A DNA stretch of 15,373 nt from CAYJMQ01 sp964371555 (GCA_964371555.1 CAYJMQ010000045.1:1-15373), one strand, 5' to 3'. Positions 7,387-14,954 are shown, counted from the stretch's first letter. The notes: a model not told the origin generated them from the sequence alone. Made by a program: numbers and translations.

Positions 7387-8301
7387 TTACGCTGTCTGAA
7401 GTATCGGCTCAAAGGCAGGAATGGGTATCTGCTCGCCAGAAAGATCGGTGATATACCCACACCCCGATTTCAAAAGCCTGGCACAAAACTCCGCATGAAT
7501 CTTGTGACCCGCTTTGTGGGTAATCCAATGGCCAAGAATCCTCATGCCAAAGAGGGCAAGATCGCCGACTGAGTCGAGCATTTTATGACGCACGAATTCG
7601 TCTTCGAAACGAAGCGGCTCTGCATTTAAAATTTTTTCATGATCAAGAACAATTGCGTTTTCCAAAGAGCCCCCCGCAATGAGTCCCCTTTGTCGCAGCA
7701 TTTCAATGTCTTTTAAAAAACCAAATGTTCGCGCAGGGGCCAATTCCCGCGAAAAATTCTTTTCATTTAATGTCACATCAAAGAACTGTTTCTGAATGGC
7801 GGGATGATCAAATTCTATGGAGCAGCTAAACCTTGACTCCGCATGAGGTTCAATCGCGCAAAAATGTCCTCCTTCCCCCCCTCCTTCCCGGAAAGAAAAC
7901 GCTCTTGTAATGACATAGTATTGCCGCAATCTTTTTTGCTCTACGATTCCGCATCTGGACAGCATCTCAACAAAGGGGGCGCTGCTCCCGTCAAGAATTG
8001 GAATCTCGGGTCCGGAAACTTCGATTTTCAGATTGTCAATTCCCATTCCCCAAATAGCAGCCATCAGATGCTCAATCGTCGCAATCTTGACACCCTTCCG
8101 GCCGATCGTCGTCGAGAGCGCACTCTCTGTAACATATCGATTCAGAGCGGGAATATGAACGATCTCTTTCAAATCTGTTCGGAAAAATACAATCCCCCGA
8201 TCAGGTTTAGCCGGCTTCAGTATGACGGTCGCTTCTTTTCCAGTGTGTAGACCGATCCCCTTAAATTGAATCGTAGACTGAATCGTTCGCTGATAGACCA
8301 T
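7387..8301 (-). CDS. lpxC: UDP-3-O-acyl-N-acetylglucosamine deacetylase (LpxC)
   Basis: A 304-aa cytosolic zinc amidase that performs the committed deacetylation step of lipid A synthesis. The zinc ligands are visible: H78 in TIEHLMAA, and H239 and D243 in VRHKMLDSVGDLALFG. The general-acid H266 is in HKAGHKIHAE. The N-terminus QRTIQSTIQFKGIGLHTG is the family start. An in-frame ATG at 8340 would add 13 residues, but ATG 8301 is preferred because it matches the family N-terminus, has AAGGA/GAGG just upstream, and is compatible with the candidate promoter. It is the first gene of the seven-gene run. Its presence implies an outer membrane with lipopolysaccharide. Length is normal and no key residue is missing. 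Confidence 0.96.
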   Translation of the reverse strand: MVYQRTIQSTIQFKGIGLHTGKEATVILKPAKPDRGIVFFRTDLKEIVHIPALNRYVTESALSTTIGRKGVKIATIEHLMAAIWGMGIDNLKIEVSGPEIPILDGSSAPFVEMLSRCGIVEQKRLRQYYVITRAFSFREGGGEGGHFCAIEPHAESRFSCSIEFDHPAIQKQFFDVTLNEKNFSRELAPARTFGFLKDIEMLRQRGLIAGGSLENAIVLDHEKILNAEPLRFEDEFVRHKMLDSVGDLALFGMRILGHWITHKAGHKIHAEFCARLLKSGCGYITDLSGEQIPIPAFEPILQTA

Positions 8302-8345
8302 TGTCCTCTTTCCTTCGCAAGATCTATGCCAAAAAATCATTTTAA

Positions 8346-8376
8346 AATATAAATCGATAATGCCTAATCATTTCAA
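8346..8376 (-). promoter_or_regulatory. Candidate promoter of the lpxC-ntrYX-ispG-proS-pyrF-rlmB run
   Basis: On the minus strand, TTGAAA (8376-8371) matches five of six -35 positions. TATATT (8351-8346) matches five of six -10 positions, but the spacer is 19 bp. TTTATA gives a 17-bp spacer with a poorer hexamer. A start near 8339 would leave a leader of about 38 nt before the lpxC ATG at 8301. The surrounding 70 bp are very AT-rich. Support is motif matching only. Confidence 0.35.
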
Positions 8377-8397
8377 ATTATTATCTTAAATTTCAAA
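8370..8397. repeat. Direct repeat ATTTCAAA, two copies 20 bp apart
   Basis: ATTTCAAA occurs at 8370-8377 and 8390-8397, about two helical turns apart, in the lpxC upstream region. The first copy overlaps the candidate -35 element. It could be a paired protein-binding site, but the spacer is AT-rich and chance is possible. Confidence 0.35.
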
Positions 8398-8412
8398 CTG
8401 AACCCATATATG

Positions 8413-8459
8413 AAAAAAGCCTGAATGACAACCGAACTTGTTGCAAATTTGCAACAGGC
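8413..8459 (-). terminator. Possible terminator of the yebC-ruvCAB operon
   Basis: On the minus strand, GCCTG (8459-8455) can pair with CAGGC (8423-8419), followed directly by TTTTTT (8418-8413). The enclosed 31 nt contain half of a perfect palindrome that can form its own hairpin. The closing stem is only 5 bp and the structure is branched, so this is a weak call based on the U-tract and its place, about 80 nt after the ruvB stop. Confidence 0.35.
8439..8456. promoter_or_regulatory. 18-bp perfect palindrome upstream of lpxC, possible operator
   Basis: TGTTGCAAATTTGCAACA is a perfect dyad of 9 bp per arm with no spacer. It lies about 80 nt after the ruvB stop and 138 nt before the lpxC ATG. 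Dyads of this length are typical of dimeric repressor sites. It may instead be part of a terminator fold on the minus strand. A smaller inverted repeat, GTTGA-AAAA-TCAAC, sits 3 nt away at 8460-8473. No regulator is identified. Confidence 0.45.
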
Positions 8460-8535
8460 GTTGAAAAATCAACACAAATATTGGGGAGCGTTCTTTTGTT
8501 CTTCAATTCAGAATGGGCTGAAGGGGCTGAATGGC

Positions 8536-9603
8536 TCAGGCTTGAGAGTTGTCAAATAACTCTCTTTGTTCATGAGAAGATTTTTTGAAATACCTGATCC
8601 CAAAATGCTGATAAGCAAGCTGCGTTGCCACCCGCCCCCGGGGTGTTCTTTGAATAAATCCCTCCTGAATCAAAAAAGGCTCATAGACATCTTCAATAGA
8701 ATCTTTTTCCTCGCTGATCGCTGCCGCAACTGTTTCAATCCCAACCGGCCCCCCTCCAAATTTTTCGATAATCGTAAGAAGAATCTTTCTATCCATGAAA
8801 TCAAATCCCTTTGGATCAACATCGAGCATGGAAAGTCCTTCCAGAGCAACTTTCTTCGTAATCACCCCATCCGCTTTCACCTGTGAATAATCACGCACAC
8901 GACGGATCAGACGATTCGCAATTCGCGGCGTCCCCCGGGATCGCCGTGAAATCTCTTCTGCCCCGTCTTTGTCGATCTGAATCTTTAAAATCTTGGAAGA
9001 TCTTGCCACAATTTGTTCAATTTCCGAAGGCTCGTAATAATCGAGACGGTGAATAATTCCAAAACGCCCTCTTAGCGGCGACGTCACAAGCCCGGCCCGA
9101 GTTGTCGCGCCGACGAGCGTAAACTTCGGAAGATCGAGTCGAATCGATCTTGCGGCAGGTCCCTGCCCAATAATGATGTCAAGACAGTAGTCTTCCATCG
9201 CGGGATAGAGAACCTCTTCCACCACACGATTTAATCTGTGAATTTCATCGATAAAAATAACATCCCTGTCACGAAGATTCGTAAGAATTGCCGCCAGATC
9301 CCCCTGTTTTTCAAGAACAGGGCCTGAGGTCGAAACCATATTCACCCCCAGCTCTTTTGAAATGATCTGCGCAAGCGTTGTTTTACCAAGCCCGGGGGGT
9401 CCATAAAAAATAGCATGATCGAGCGCCTCTCCCCTTTTCTTGGTTGCTTCAATCGCAATGGAAAGATTTTCTTTTAATTTATTTTGCCCGACAAAGTCCG
9501 AGAGCTTTTGGGGACGAAGGGTTTGCTCAATGATCTCTTCGTCCGTCAGAATCTGCTCTGGTGTCAGAATCCGCTCTGGATTTACTGTTCGTTCGTGATC
9601 CAT
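8536..9603 (-). CDS. ruvB: Holliday junction branch-migration ATPase RuvB
   Basis: A 355-aa AAA+ motor. Two hexameric rings flank RuvA on a four-way junction and pump DNA during recombination and fork repair. It shows Walker A GPPGLGKT (68-75), Walker B FIDEIH (117-122), sensor GATTRAG (165-171), a probable arginine finger in SPLRGRF (R178), and the C-terminal winged helix around GGGPVGIETVAAAISEE and IEDVYEPFLIQEGFIQRTPRGR. The N-terminus, about 25 residues before LRPQKLSDFVGQ, includes a duplicated hexapeptide, PERILT-PEQILT, encoded by an 18-bp tandem repeat. The ATG lies 3 nt after the ruvA stop, with GGGGG as ribosome site. It is the last gene of the yebC-ruvCAB operon. Confidence 0.97.
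   Translation of the reverse strand: MDHERTVNPERILTPEQILTDEEIIEQTLRPQKLSDFVGQNKLKENLSIAIEATKKRGEALDHAIFYGPPGLGKTTLAQIISKELGVNMVSTSGPVLEKQGDLAAILTNLRDRDVIFIDEIHRLNRVVEEVLYPAMEDYCLDIIIGQGPAARSIRLDLPKFTLVGATTRAGLVTSPLRGRFGIIHRLDYYEPSEIEQIVARSSKILKIQIDKDGAEEISRRSRGTPRIANRLIRRVRDYSQVKADGVITKKVALEGLSMLDVDPKGFDFMDRKILLTIIEKFGGGPVGIETVAAAISEEKDSIEDVYEPFLIQEGFIQRTPRGRVATQLAYQHFGIRYFKKSSHEQRELFDNSQA
9547..9582. repeat. 18-bp tandem duplication inside ruvB
   Basis: Two adjacent 18-bp units, 9547-9564 and 9565-9582, share CAGAATC(T/C)GCTCTGG with one mismatch over the first 15 bases. The length is six codons, so the reading frame is kept. They encode the hexapeptides PERILT and PEQILT in the variable N-terminal tail of RuvB. 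Confidence 0.8.
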
Positions 9604-9606
9604 CTG

Positions 9607-10203
9607 CTACCCCCGAAGTAATTTCAACGACTGCTTAAGAAGCGCCTCAAACGTCGATTCTTTGGCAACCCTCGGTTTGAGATTTGAAACAACGCGATCG
9701 ACTTCATTCTGTTTATAACCCAGATTCAAAAGCGCAGAGATCAAATCTTTCAGCGCATCAGCCTCAATCATCGAATCTGCGGTCTGAATAACAATTGAAA
9801 TTTTTTGAATTTTCTCCTTCATTTCCAAAATAATTCTTTCGGCTGTTTTTTTTCCGATTCCAGAAATCGAGGTAAGCCTCTGGAGATTGCCGCTAAGAAT
9901 CGTCTGCTTTAAATCACCGGGTGAGATTTCAGAGACAATGGTGAGCGCCATTTTTGGACCAATGCCATTCACAGAAAGAAGGGTCAGAAAAATCTCTTTT
10001 TCCCCCTCCGTCCAAAAACCAAAAAGCTGAAGCTGGTCCTCACGAACATGCGTATAAATTTTTAGCTCTACTTTAGCCCCCTCCGGGGGGAGCTTCTGAT
10101 AGGTTGATGCGGAAATGGTCACCAGGTATCCCACCCCCATCACATCGATGACAACGACATCCATTCGCTTTGAAACAAGTTCACCGCGAAGCTGGCCGAT
10201 CAT
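9607..10203 (-). CDS. ruvA: Holliday junction-binding subunit RuvA
   Basis: A 198-aa protein, the usual length, that binds the four-way junction as a tetramer and loads RuvB. The start is set at MIGQLRGELV (ATG 10203), the conserved family N-terminus, with AGGGGG as ribosome site. A longer in-frame reading up to 10290 adds 29 residues that merely run through the ruvC end. Domain I is an OB fold (1-63). Domain II holds two helix-hairpin-helix motifs, SVNGIGPKMAL (77-87) and SISGIGKKTAERI (112-124). Domain III (about 147-196) contacts RuvB. The gene overlaps ruvC by 23 nt and precedes ruvB by 3 nt, which supports coupled synthesis of the complex. Confidence 0.96.
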   Translation of the reverse strand: MIGQLRGELVSKRMDVVVIDVMGVGYLVTISASTYQKLPPEGAKVELKIYTHVREDQLQLFGFWTEGEKEIFLTLLSVNGIGPKMALTIVSEISPGDLKQTILSGNLQRLTSISGIGKKTAERIILEMKEKIQKISIVIQTADSMIEADALKDLISALLNLGYKQNEVDRVVSNLKPRVAKESTFEALLKQSLKLLRG

Positions 10204-10732
10204 ACAAAACCCCCTGTTTAAAAAGCGCCTGTTTAAATTTCTGGGAATGAATGTGGCAAATAGCAACAGCAAGCGCATCCGACGCGTCATTGCTTATTGG
10301 GCTTACTGGCGCCGAAGTCTCTCCCTTCAATCCCAGCAATAAAAAAACCATCTTTTGTATCTGTGCCTTTTCAGATCTTCCATAACCGACAACAGCCCGC
10401 TTAATTTCAGCCGGTGAATATTCGAAAACAGAAAGATCTTTATTTGCGACGGCTGTCAAAGCTGCTCCTCTCGCCTCCCCCAGTTTCATCAGGCTTCTTA
10501 CATTTTTTGCAAAGAATAATGTTTCAACAGCGCAGGAGAGGGGCTGATATTGCTCGATCACCGCTGTAATTGAGCGATAAATCTCCTTCAAACGAATCGC
10601 GAAGCTCCCTGAAGTCGGGATCTCAATAGTACCGAAGGCGATGGAAACAAGCTTTCCATCTTTTTCTTCAACGATACCGTAGCCCGTAAATCGGGAGCCC
10701 GGGTCGATCCCCAAAACTCTCGTTTTATTCAT
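10181..10732 (-). CDS. ruvC: Holliday junction resolvase RuvC
   Basis: A 183-aa RNase H-fold endonuclease that nicks Holliday junctions symmetrically with Mg2+. The four catalytic acids are in place: D10 in LGIDPGSRFTGYG, E70 in VETLFFAKN, and D149 and D152 in NDASDALAVAICH (E. coli D7, E66, D138, D141). YSPAEIKRAVVGYGRSEKAQIQ is also family-typical. The C-terminal tail is slightly longer than usual and overlaps the ruvA start. The ATG is 3 nt after the yebC stop with only a weak ribosome site (GAG), so translation is probably coupled. Confidence 0.97.
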   Translation of the reverse strand: MNKTRVLGIDPGSRFTGYGIVEEKDGKLVSIAFGTIEIPTSGSFAIRLKEIYRSITAVIEQYQPLSCAVETLFFAKNVRSLMKLGEARGAALTAVANKDLSVFEYSPAEIKRAVVGYGRSEKAQIQKMVFLLLGLKGETSAPVSPISNDASDALAVAICHIHSQKFKQALFKQGVLYDRPASR

Positions 10733-10735
10733 TGC

Positions 10736-11482
10736 TCAAGCGAGTCTTTCCATCTCCCTTTCATCGATATCAAAATTCGCGTACACTTTGCGGACATCAT
10801 CAAACTCTTCCAGAGTCTCCATCAGTTTTAGCATCTGCTCAGCCTCTTTTCCACTCAAATGAATTGTCGATTGAGGAATCATTGCAACTTCAGACGACAT
10901 GATCTTTATTTTTTCTTTTTCAAATGCCTGCTTCACATTTTCAAAATTCTCCGGTTTTGTATAGACCTCGAAACTATCCTCCTGGTCAGAAACATCCTCA
11001 GCCCCGGCATTGAGCGCTATTTCAAATACAAGATCTTCTTTAGCCGCTTTTTTGTCGACTGTAATAATCCCCTTTTTTGAAAACTGCCAGGCAACACTAC
11101 CGCTCGATGCAAGATTGCCATTGTAGCGCGTAAAACAGGAGCGTATCTCTGAGACGATTCTATTTTTGTTGTCTGTTAAGACATCGACAATCATCGCCAC
11201 CCCTGCCGGGCCATACCCTTCATATAAAACCTCTTCAAATATAACCCCTTCAATCTCCCCCGTCCCCCGTTTGATCGCACGATCAATATTATCAGAGGGC
11301 ATGTTCTGTTCGCGCGCGGCAATGATCGCAGAACGAAGCGCCGGATTAAAATTGGGATCTCCCCCGCCTTTCCGCGCGGCAACCGTAATTTCGCGGATCA
11401 GGGTCGTAAAGATCTTCCCCTTCTTCGCATCCGCCGCCTCTTTCTTATGCTTTACCTTTTTCCACTTCGAATGACCGGCCAT
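10736..11482 (-). CDS. yebC: YebC/PmpR family protein (TACO1-like)
   Basis: A 248-aa cytosolic protein with the full family signature. The N-terminus is MAGHSKWKKVKHKKEAADAKKGKIF, followed by GGGDPNFNPALRSAI, NMPSDNIDRAIKRG, YEGYGPAGVAMIVDVLTDNKNR and GSVAWQFSKKG. The family has been described both as DNA-binding regulators (PmpR type) and as translation factors that relieve stalling on proline-rich stretches (TACO1/YebC type); sequence alone does not separate these roles. Position directly before ruvC is widely conserved in bacteria. The start is fixed by the MAGHSKW motif. Upstream lies a 99-nt spacer with no clear terminator and only a weak promoter-like sequence. Confidence 0.95.
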   Translation of the reverse strand: MAGHSKWKKVKHKKEAADAKKGKIFTTLIREITVAARKGGGDPNFNPALRSAIIAAREQNMPSDNIDRAIKRGTGEIEGVIFEEVLYEGYGPAGVAMIVDVLTDNKNRIVSEIRSCFTRYNGNLASSGSVAWQFSKKGIITVDKKAAKEDLVFEIALNAGAEDVSDQEDSFEVYTKPENFENVKQAFEKEKIKIMSSEVAMIPQSTIHLSGKEAEQMLKLMETLEEFDDVRKVYANFDIDEREMERLA

Positions 11483-11581
11483 ACCAAACTCGGTTCATAG
11501 CATGGCTGATTTCACGATGCAAAGAGAATTGCCGTTGGTTGTAAAATCATGGAATGAAGGTCCTGATCGGTGTTCAAAAGG

Positions 11582-13090
11582 CTATCGAACCACGATTCGG
11601 TTTTCAACATGTGAAGTTACAGAGGGGCGGGATTGAAAATAATCCTTCAGCGCTTCTGACAAACTGATACCGGTGTTTTCTTTTTCCTTCTCCTTAAATA
11701 GCGAATATCCGTCCCCCCCCGCGGCCATAAAATCATTTGTTGCAACGGTATAAACTTTATCCAATCTCAAGGGGTTTTTCTGAACACGAACATTTTCAAC
11801 GCGATCTTTTTTTATGACAAACGAAACACCTGAAACCTGAAGAAAACCACCCGAAGGTCTGGCGAGCGACGCGCAGCGATTGAGCGCCTCGAGCAATTCC
11901 GCCCCTCTTAATTTCAAAACCACAATCTGGTTATTGAATGGGAAAGCCCTGAGAATATCTCCGTATGTCACTCTCCCCTTCTCAATAGATGCGCGAATTC
12001 CCCCCCCATTTTGCAATGCCACATCGGCTTTCGTCTGTTTTCGTATGACATCTGTAATCAGGTTTCCCAGATTCGTCTCGCGTGACCTGACATTTTCTCT
12101 TTGACCATCCAGCGCGGCTTTCAATACACCGACAACCCTGTCAAAAGAAGCCTTGGCCTTCGTGAGATAGGGCTCGAGAACAGATGTCATTTCAAAATCT
12201 TCAGAAACATTTTCATCAAGCTCATGCATCATATATTCGTAATTTTCGATATGATCCCCGTCAACTTTAAGATGCATCTCCCCGATATTTTTTGCATATT
12301 GAAAAGCCTGGACAACGAGGGTTTTCTCTTCTCCTGATTGAATTTCGACAGGCTCTTTCAGAAACGTATGAGAGTGTCCCCCCACAATGACGTCAATCTC
12401 TGGATTGGCTTTGGCAAGTTTAATATCGCCAATCCCTTCCGATCCATGAGGTTCTGTCGGATAATATCCAAGATGGGTCAAAGCAATGATGAAATCAGCC
12501 CGTTTTTTAAGTTCTGGAATTATTTTTTTTGCCTCATCGATCGGATTTCGAAACTCCAGATTCCAAACATTTTTCTCACGGACAATTTCCGGTGTTTTTT
12601 CGGTCGTAAGGCCAAAGATAGCGACCCGCAGACGGCCTATTTTTTTTATAATGTACGGCGAAAAAATTCTTTGCCCCGTTTTTTTATCGTAAATGTTTGC
12701 GGCGAGAAAAGGGAACTGCGCCAGCGATTCCTGTTTTTTAATGGCGCTTAAATCGTGATCAAATTCATGATTTCCAAGAACCATCGCATCGAACTTCATG
12801 AGATTCATCCCCCGAAAACTTGGCTCCCCCTGAAAGAGATCTGCCTCCGGAGCGCCGGTATTGACATCACCGGCTGAAAGCAGAAGAACGTTTTTATGAT
12901 TTTTTCGAACCTGTTTGATGACAGTCAGTTGTTTGGCCAATCCCCCTTTATTATCTTGTGACCAGCAATAGCCGTGGTGGTCGTTCGTGTGCAGAATGAC
13001 CAGTTCTACGGGTTGTTGCTGCCAGTAGAAGACTGCGATAGCCAGTGCAATAATGACAGATGTTGTCGCTAAGAGTCTAAATTTTTTCAT
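11582..13090 (-). CDS. Membrane-anchored 5'-nucleotidase/UshA-type metallophosphoesterase
   Basis: A 502-aa enzyme of the UshA/5'-nucleotidase family, which hydrolyses nucleotides or related phosphate esters outside the cytoplasm. The N-terminus (KK, then hydrophobic 7-22) is a signal sequence or uncleaved anchor; no lipobox and no obvious cleavage site is seen. The calcineurin-like domain has metal motifs HTNDHHG (34-40), GD (D75), GNHEFD (106-111), THLG (H206) and GGHSHTF (237-243). The C-terminal substrate domain has NGGGIR (361-366), FPFNNQ (383-388) and DFMAAGGDGY (453-462), the aromatic and Asp set that stacks on the base. Start ATG 13090 has AAGGAG at good spacing. It sits 38 nt behind the C45-TPR gene and is probably cotranscribed with it. 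The exact substrate (AMP, UDP-sugar, other) cannot be told. Confidence 0.9.
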   Translation of the reverse strand: MKKFRLLATTSVIIALAIAVFYWQQQPVELVILHTNDHHGYCWSQDNKGGLAKQLTVIKQVRKNHKNVLLLSAGDVNTGAPEADLFQGEPSFRGMNLMKFDAMVLGNHEFDHDLSAIKKQESLAQFPFLAANIYDKKTGQRIFSPYIIKKIGRLRVAIFGLTTEKTPEIVREKNVWNLEFRNPIDEAKKIIPELKKRADFIIALTHLGYYPTEPHGSEGIGDIKLAKANPEIDVIVGGHSHTFLKEPVEIQSGEEKTLVVQAFQYAKNIGEMHLKVDGDHIENYEYMMHELDENVSEDFEMTSVLEPYLTKAKASFDRVVGVLKAALDGQRENVRSRETNLGNLITDVIRKQTKADVALQNGGGIRASIEKGRVTYGDILRAFPFNNQIVVLKLRGAELLEALNRCASLARPSGGFLQVSGVSFVIKKDRVENVRVQKNPLRLDKVYTVATNDFMAAGGDGYSLFKEKEKENTGISLSEALKDYFQSRPSVTSHVENRIVVR

Positions 13091-13128
13091 ATATATTGCT
13101 CCTTCTCTGTATATTGCGATTTCCTCAC

Positions 13129-14868
13129 CTAATAGACCAGGAAGTCGCTAATGATAAACTGAAAAATGGTCTTTTCAATATCTTTTTCGCGATAAGCCGA
13201 GCGGCAAGATTTTAAAAAAGCCCGTCTCAATTTTAAATCGATCCGTGAATCTGAAAGATAGGGTTCATATTTTTTCTGCGCCTTATTCCGGTTGCCCAGC
13301 AGATCATAAGCCCGTCCATGAAAGAGGGAAAACAAGGCTTGTTCATAATGAGAAAGATGAGCCAATTTTTCACCCCTTTCAAATGTTTCAGATGCGGCCG
13401 GGAAATTGCGAAGTTTTATCTGAGTAAAACCAAGCGCCAGATAATAAGCAAATTCTTCACTGTCATATTGAAGCGCATTTTTTAAATGCGCTTCAGCTGT
13501 CAAAAAATCTTTTGTGTTGTAAAAATGATGATAAGCCTTCGTATACTCCCTCATCCCTTCGCATTGAACTGTTTTTGAAAAGGGATTTGGTGGAAGCGTT
13601 TTTGCGGCATGAATAACATCCCATTGATCCCCCTCCCAAGGCAATTCCAAATAATCGCTCAGGTTGGAAGGCGCAGTTCCTGTTGAAATCCAAAATCGCT
13701 TCTTTTGTGGATGAAAAAAAGCAGATTGAACATTGTAGATGGTTGAAACCGTCCGACCGATCACTCTTTGTCGTTTGGTAAGGGAATCAAAATGATCACC
13801 CAAAATTTCAATTCCTCTGGTTTCTTGAAGATTTCCTTTTGATTCCTGACAAAGTTCTGTGAGCCGACTGCAGCGATACAAATTGTCTTCAATCGTTGTG
13901 CGGTTAAAATAGAGTTCATACTGCTTTAACCGAGGGCTAAAACAGTAGTTGGAATGAGTGATCAGGCCATCTTTTGTCTCACGGACAAAAACTTCATGAG
14001 GTGAAACTTCAATAACGACTGCGCGTTTTTCTTTCACGCTCGATAACATAATCGCCCAATTTCCCGCGCGCTTCATCGAGCGAATGATTGAAACGGCCTC
14101 CGCAATATTCGCCGCCTGTCGAATGACACGCGCGCAAATGAGAACAATGGGTATTCCCTTGGCTGACACATCGGTTGTAAAAAGCTGTTGTATCGCCAAA
14201 ATCAAACCTGATTCATTAAAAGCAGTCACCCCTGCCGTATAGACACCGGCCGTCGCAATAGAAACATATTTTTGTCCTTTTGCGGGATAGTGATAAGTTA
14301 CCGAAGAATATCTGTCCCAATAGTTGCCAACGGGAAAATCGAGATTTCTCCCGTGAACAAGCTCACCGTCTTTTGTCATGGACCCCAAAGCGACAAAGCC
14401 TGTGCATCCAAAAATTTTGGGGACCATTTGGGAGATAAAATAGCGACCGGAAATATATTGAGAAAAAATAACCATCGCATCGGGGAGAGCGCCTGCCCGC
14501 TGAAAGTCGTTTTCTGGTATTTGAGACGCATCAGCCAATGCCCGGATGATTTTTCTTTCCTCTTCCGGCATCTGACGAATCAATCTGTTGAAAACAAGTC
14601 CGTTTCCGAGCCGAATCGCAATTTCTTGAAGGAGAGGGGAGTTTTTAACGGGTCCATCGTACCTCACTTCGTTTTCAAATTTGTGCGCAAGGTATCCTGC
14701 GGCGCCTTTCGGAATATCTTCTTTCAATAATGTCCCATGCTGATAGGCCATCTCTTCTTCAGTGCCATAGAGATGGAGAATGCGGAGCCCTTTTTTGAGA
14801 TGGAGTGTGGCAGAACCGAAGGTTTTTAGGGGCGTGGGTTTATTTTGTGGTTCGGTATTTAAGTCCAT
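13129..14868 (-). CDS. C45-family (AAT-like) acyltransferase/hydrolase fused to TPR-like repeats
   Basis: A 579-aa protein. Residues about 25-420 resemble the C45 peptidase / acyl-CoA:6-aminopenicillanate acyltransferase family, Ntn hydrolases that self-cleave before a cysteine. The likely site is G154-C155 in KIFGCTGFVALGS, followed by the family pattern VHGRNLDFP (171-179), TAFNESGL (215-222) and ITHSNY (303-308). YGTEEEMAYQHGTLL (34-48) matches the helix that opens many relatives. The tail (about 440-560) reads as helical TPR-like repeats, for example DFLTAEAHLKNALQYDSEEFAYYLALGFTQ in outline, followed by an ASETFERGEKL unit. No signal peptide is visible, so it is probably cytoplasmic. The ATG at 14868 has no Shine-Dalgarno sequence. 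It is the first gene after the rRNA terminator and lies 38 nt before the 5'-nucleotidase. Substrate unknown; family members act on amides such as penicillins, or on other N-acyl compounds. Confidence 0.78.
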   Translation of the reverse strand: MDLNTEPQNKPTPLKTFGSATLHLKKGLRILHLYGTEEEMAYQHGTLLKEDIPKGAAGYLAHKFENEVRYDGPVKNSPLLQEIAIRLGNGLVFNRLIRQMPEEERKIIRALADASQIPENDFQRAGALPDAMVIFSQYISGRYFISQMVPKIFGCTGFVALGSMTKDGELVHGRNLDFPVGNYWDRYSSVTYHYPAKGQKYVSIATAGVYTAGVTAFNESGLILAIQQLFTTDVSAKGIPIVLICARVIRQAANIAEAVSIIRSMKRAGNWAIMLSSVKEKRAVVIEVSPHEVFVRETKDGLITHSNYCFSPRLKQYELYFNRTTIEDNLYRCSRLTELCQESKGNLQETRGIEILGDHFDSLTKRQRVIGRTVSTIYNVQSAFFHPQKKRFWISTGTAPSNLSDYLELPWEGDQWDVIHAAKTLPPNPFSKTVQCEGMREYTKAYHHFYNTKDFLTAEAHLKNALQYDSEEFAYYLALGFTQIKLRNFPAASETFERGEKLAHLSHYEQALFSLFHGRAYDLLGNRNKAQKKYEPYLSDSRIDLKLRRAFLKSCRSAYREKDIEKTIFQFIISDFLVY

Positions 14869-14885
14869 TTTTACATATACCGCGC

Positions 14886-14909
14886 GCCATTTTTTCTTTG
14901 GAAAATGGC
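14886..14909. repeat. Inverted repeat upstream of the C45 gene
   Basis: GCCATTTT (14886-14893) and AAAATGGC (14902-14909) form an 8-bp perfect dyad with an 8-nt spacer. It sits between the rRNA terminator and the start codon at 14868. On the minus strand no U-run follows (CGCGCGG follows), so it is not a terminator. It could be an operator or a leader hairpin for the C45 gene. Confidence 0.4.
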
Positions 14910-14916
14910 TTGCGAC

Positions 14917-14954
14917 TTAAAAAAAGAGGAGAATCCCAATGGGATTCTCCTCTT
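14917..14954 (-). terminator. Intrinsic terminator of the rRNA operon
   Basis: On the minus strand, a perfect 14-bp stem (arms 14941-14954 and 14924-14937) with a 3-nt loop runs into an uninterrupted T-tract continuing to about 14919. It starts about 8 nt after the 5S rRNA 3' end. Stem, loop and U-run are all near ideal. Confidence 0.95.

Noticed and set aside
8302..8340. Longer LpxC start at 8340
   Set aside because: No ribosome site, no family match for the extra 13 residues, and it would fall on the start site of the candidate promoter.
10204..10290. Longer RuvA start adding 29 residues
   Set aside because: The extra residues only read through the 3' end of ruvC in another frame. The family N-terminus MIGQLRG with AGGGGG upstream sets the start at 10203.
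11494..11522. TTGCAT-N17-TATGAA as a yebC promoter
   Set aside because: Only 3 and 4 of 6 consensus matches, and it would leave about 5 nt of leader before the ATG. Too weak to call.
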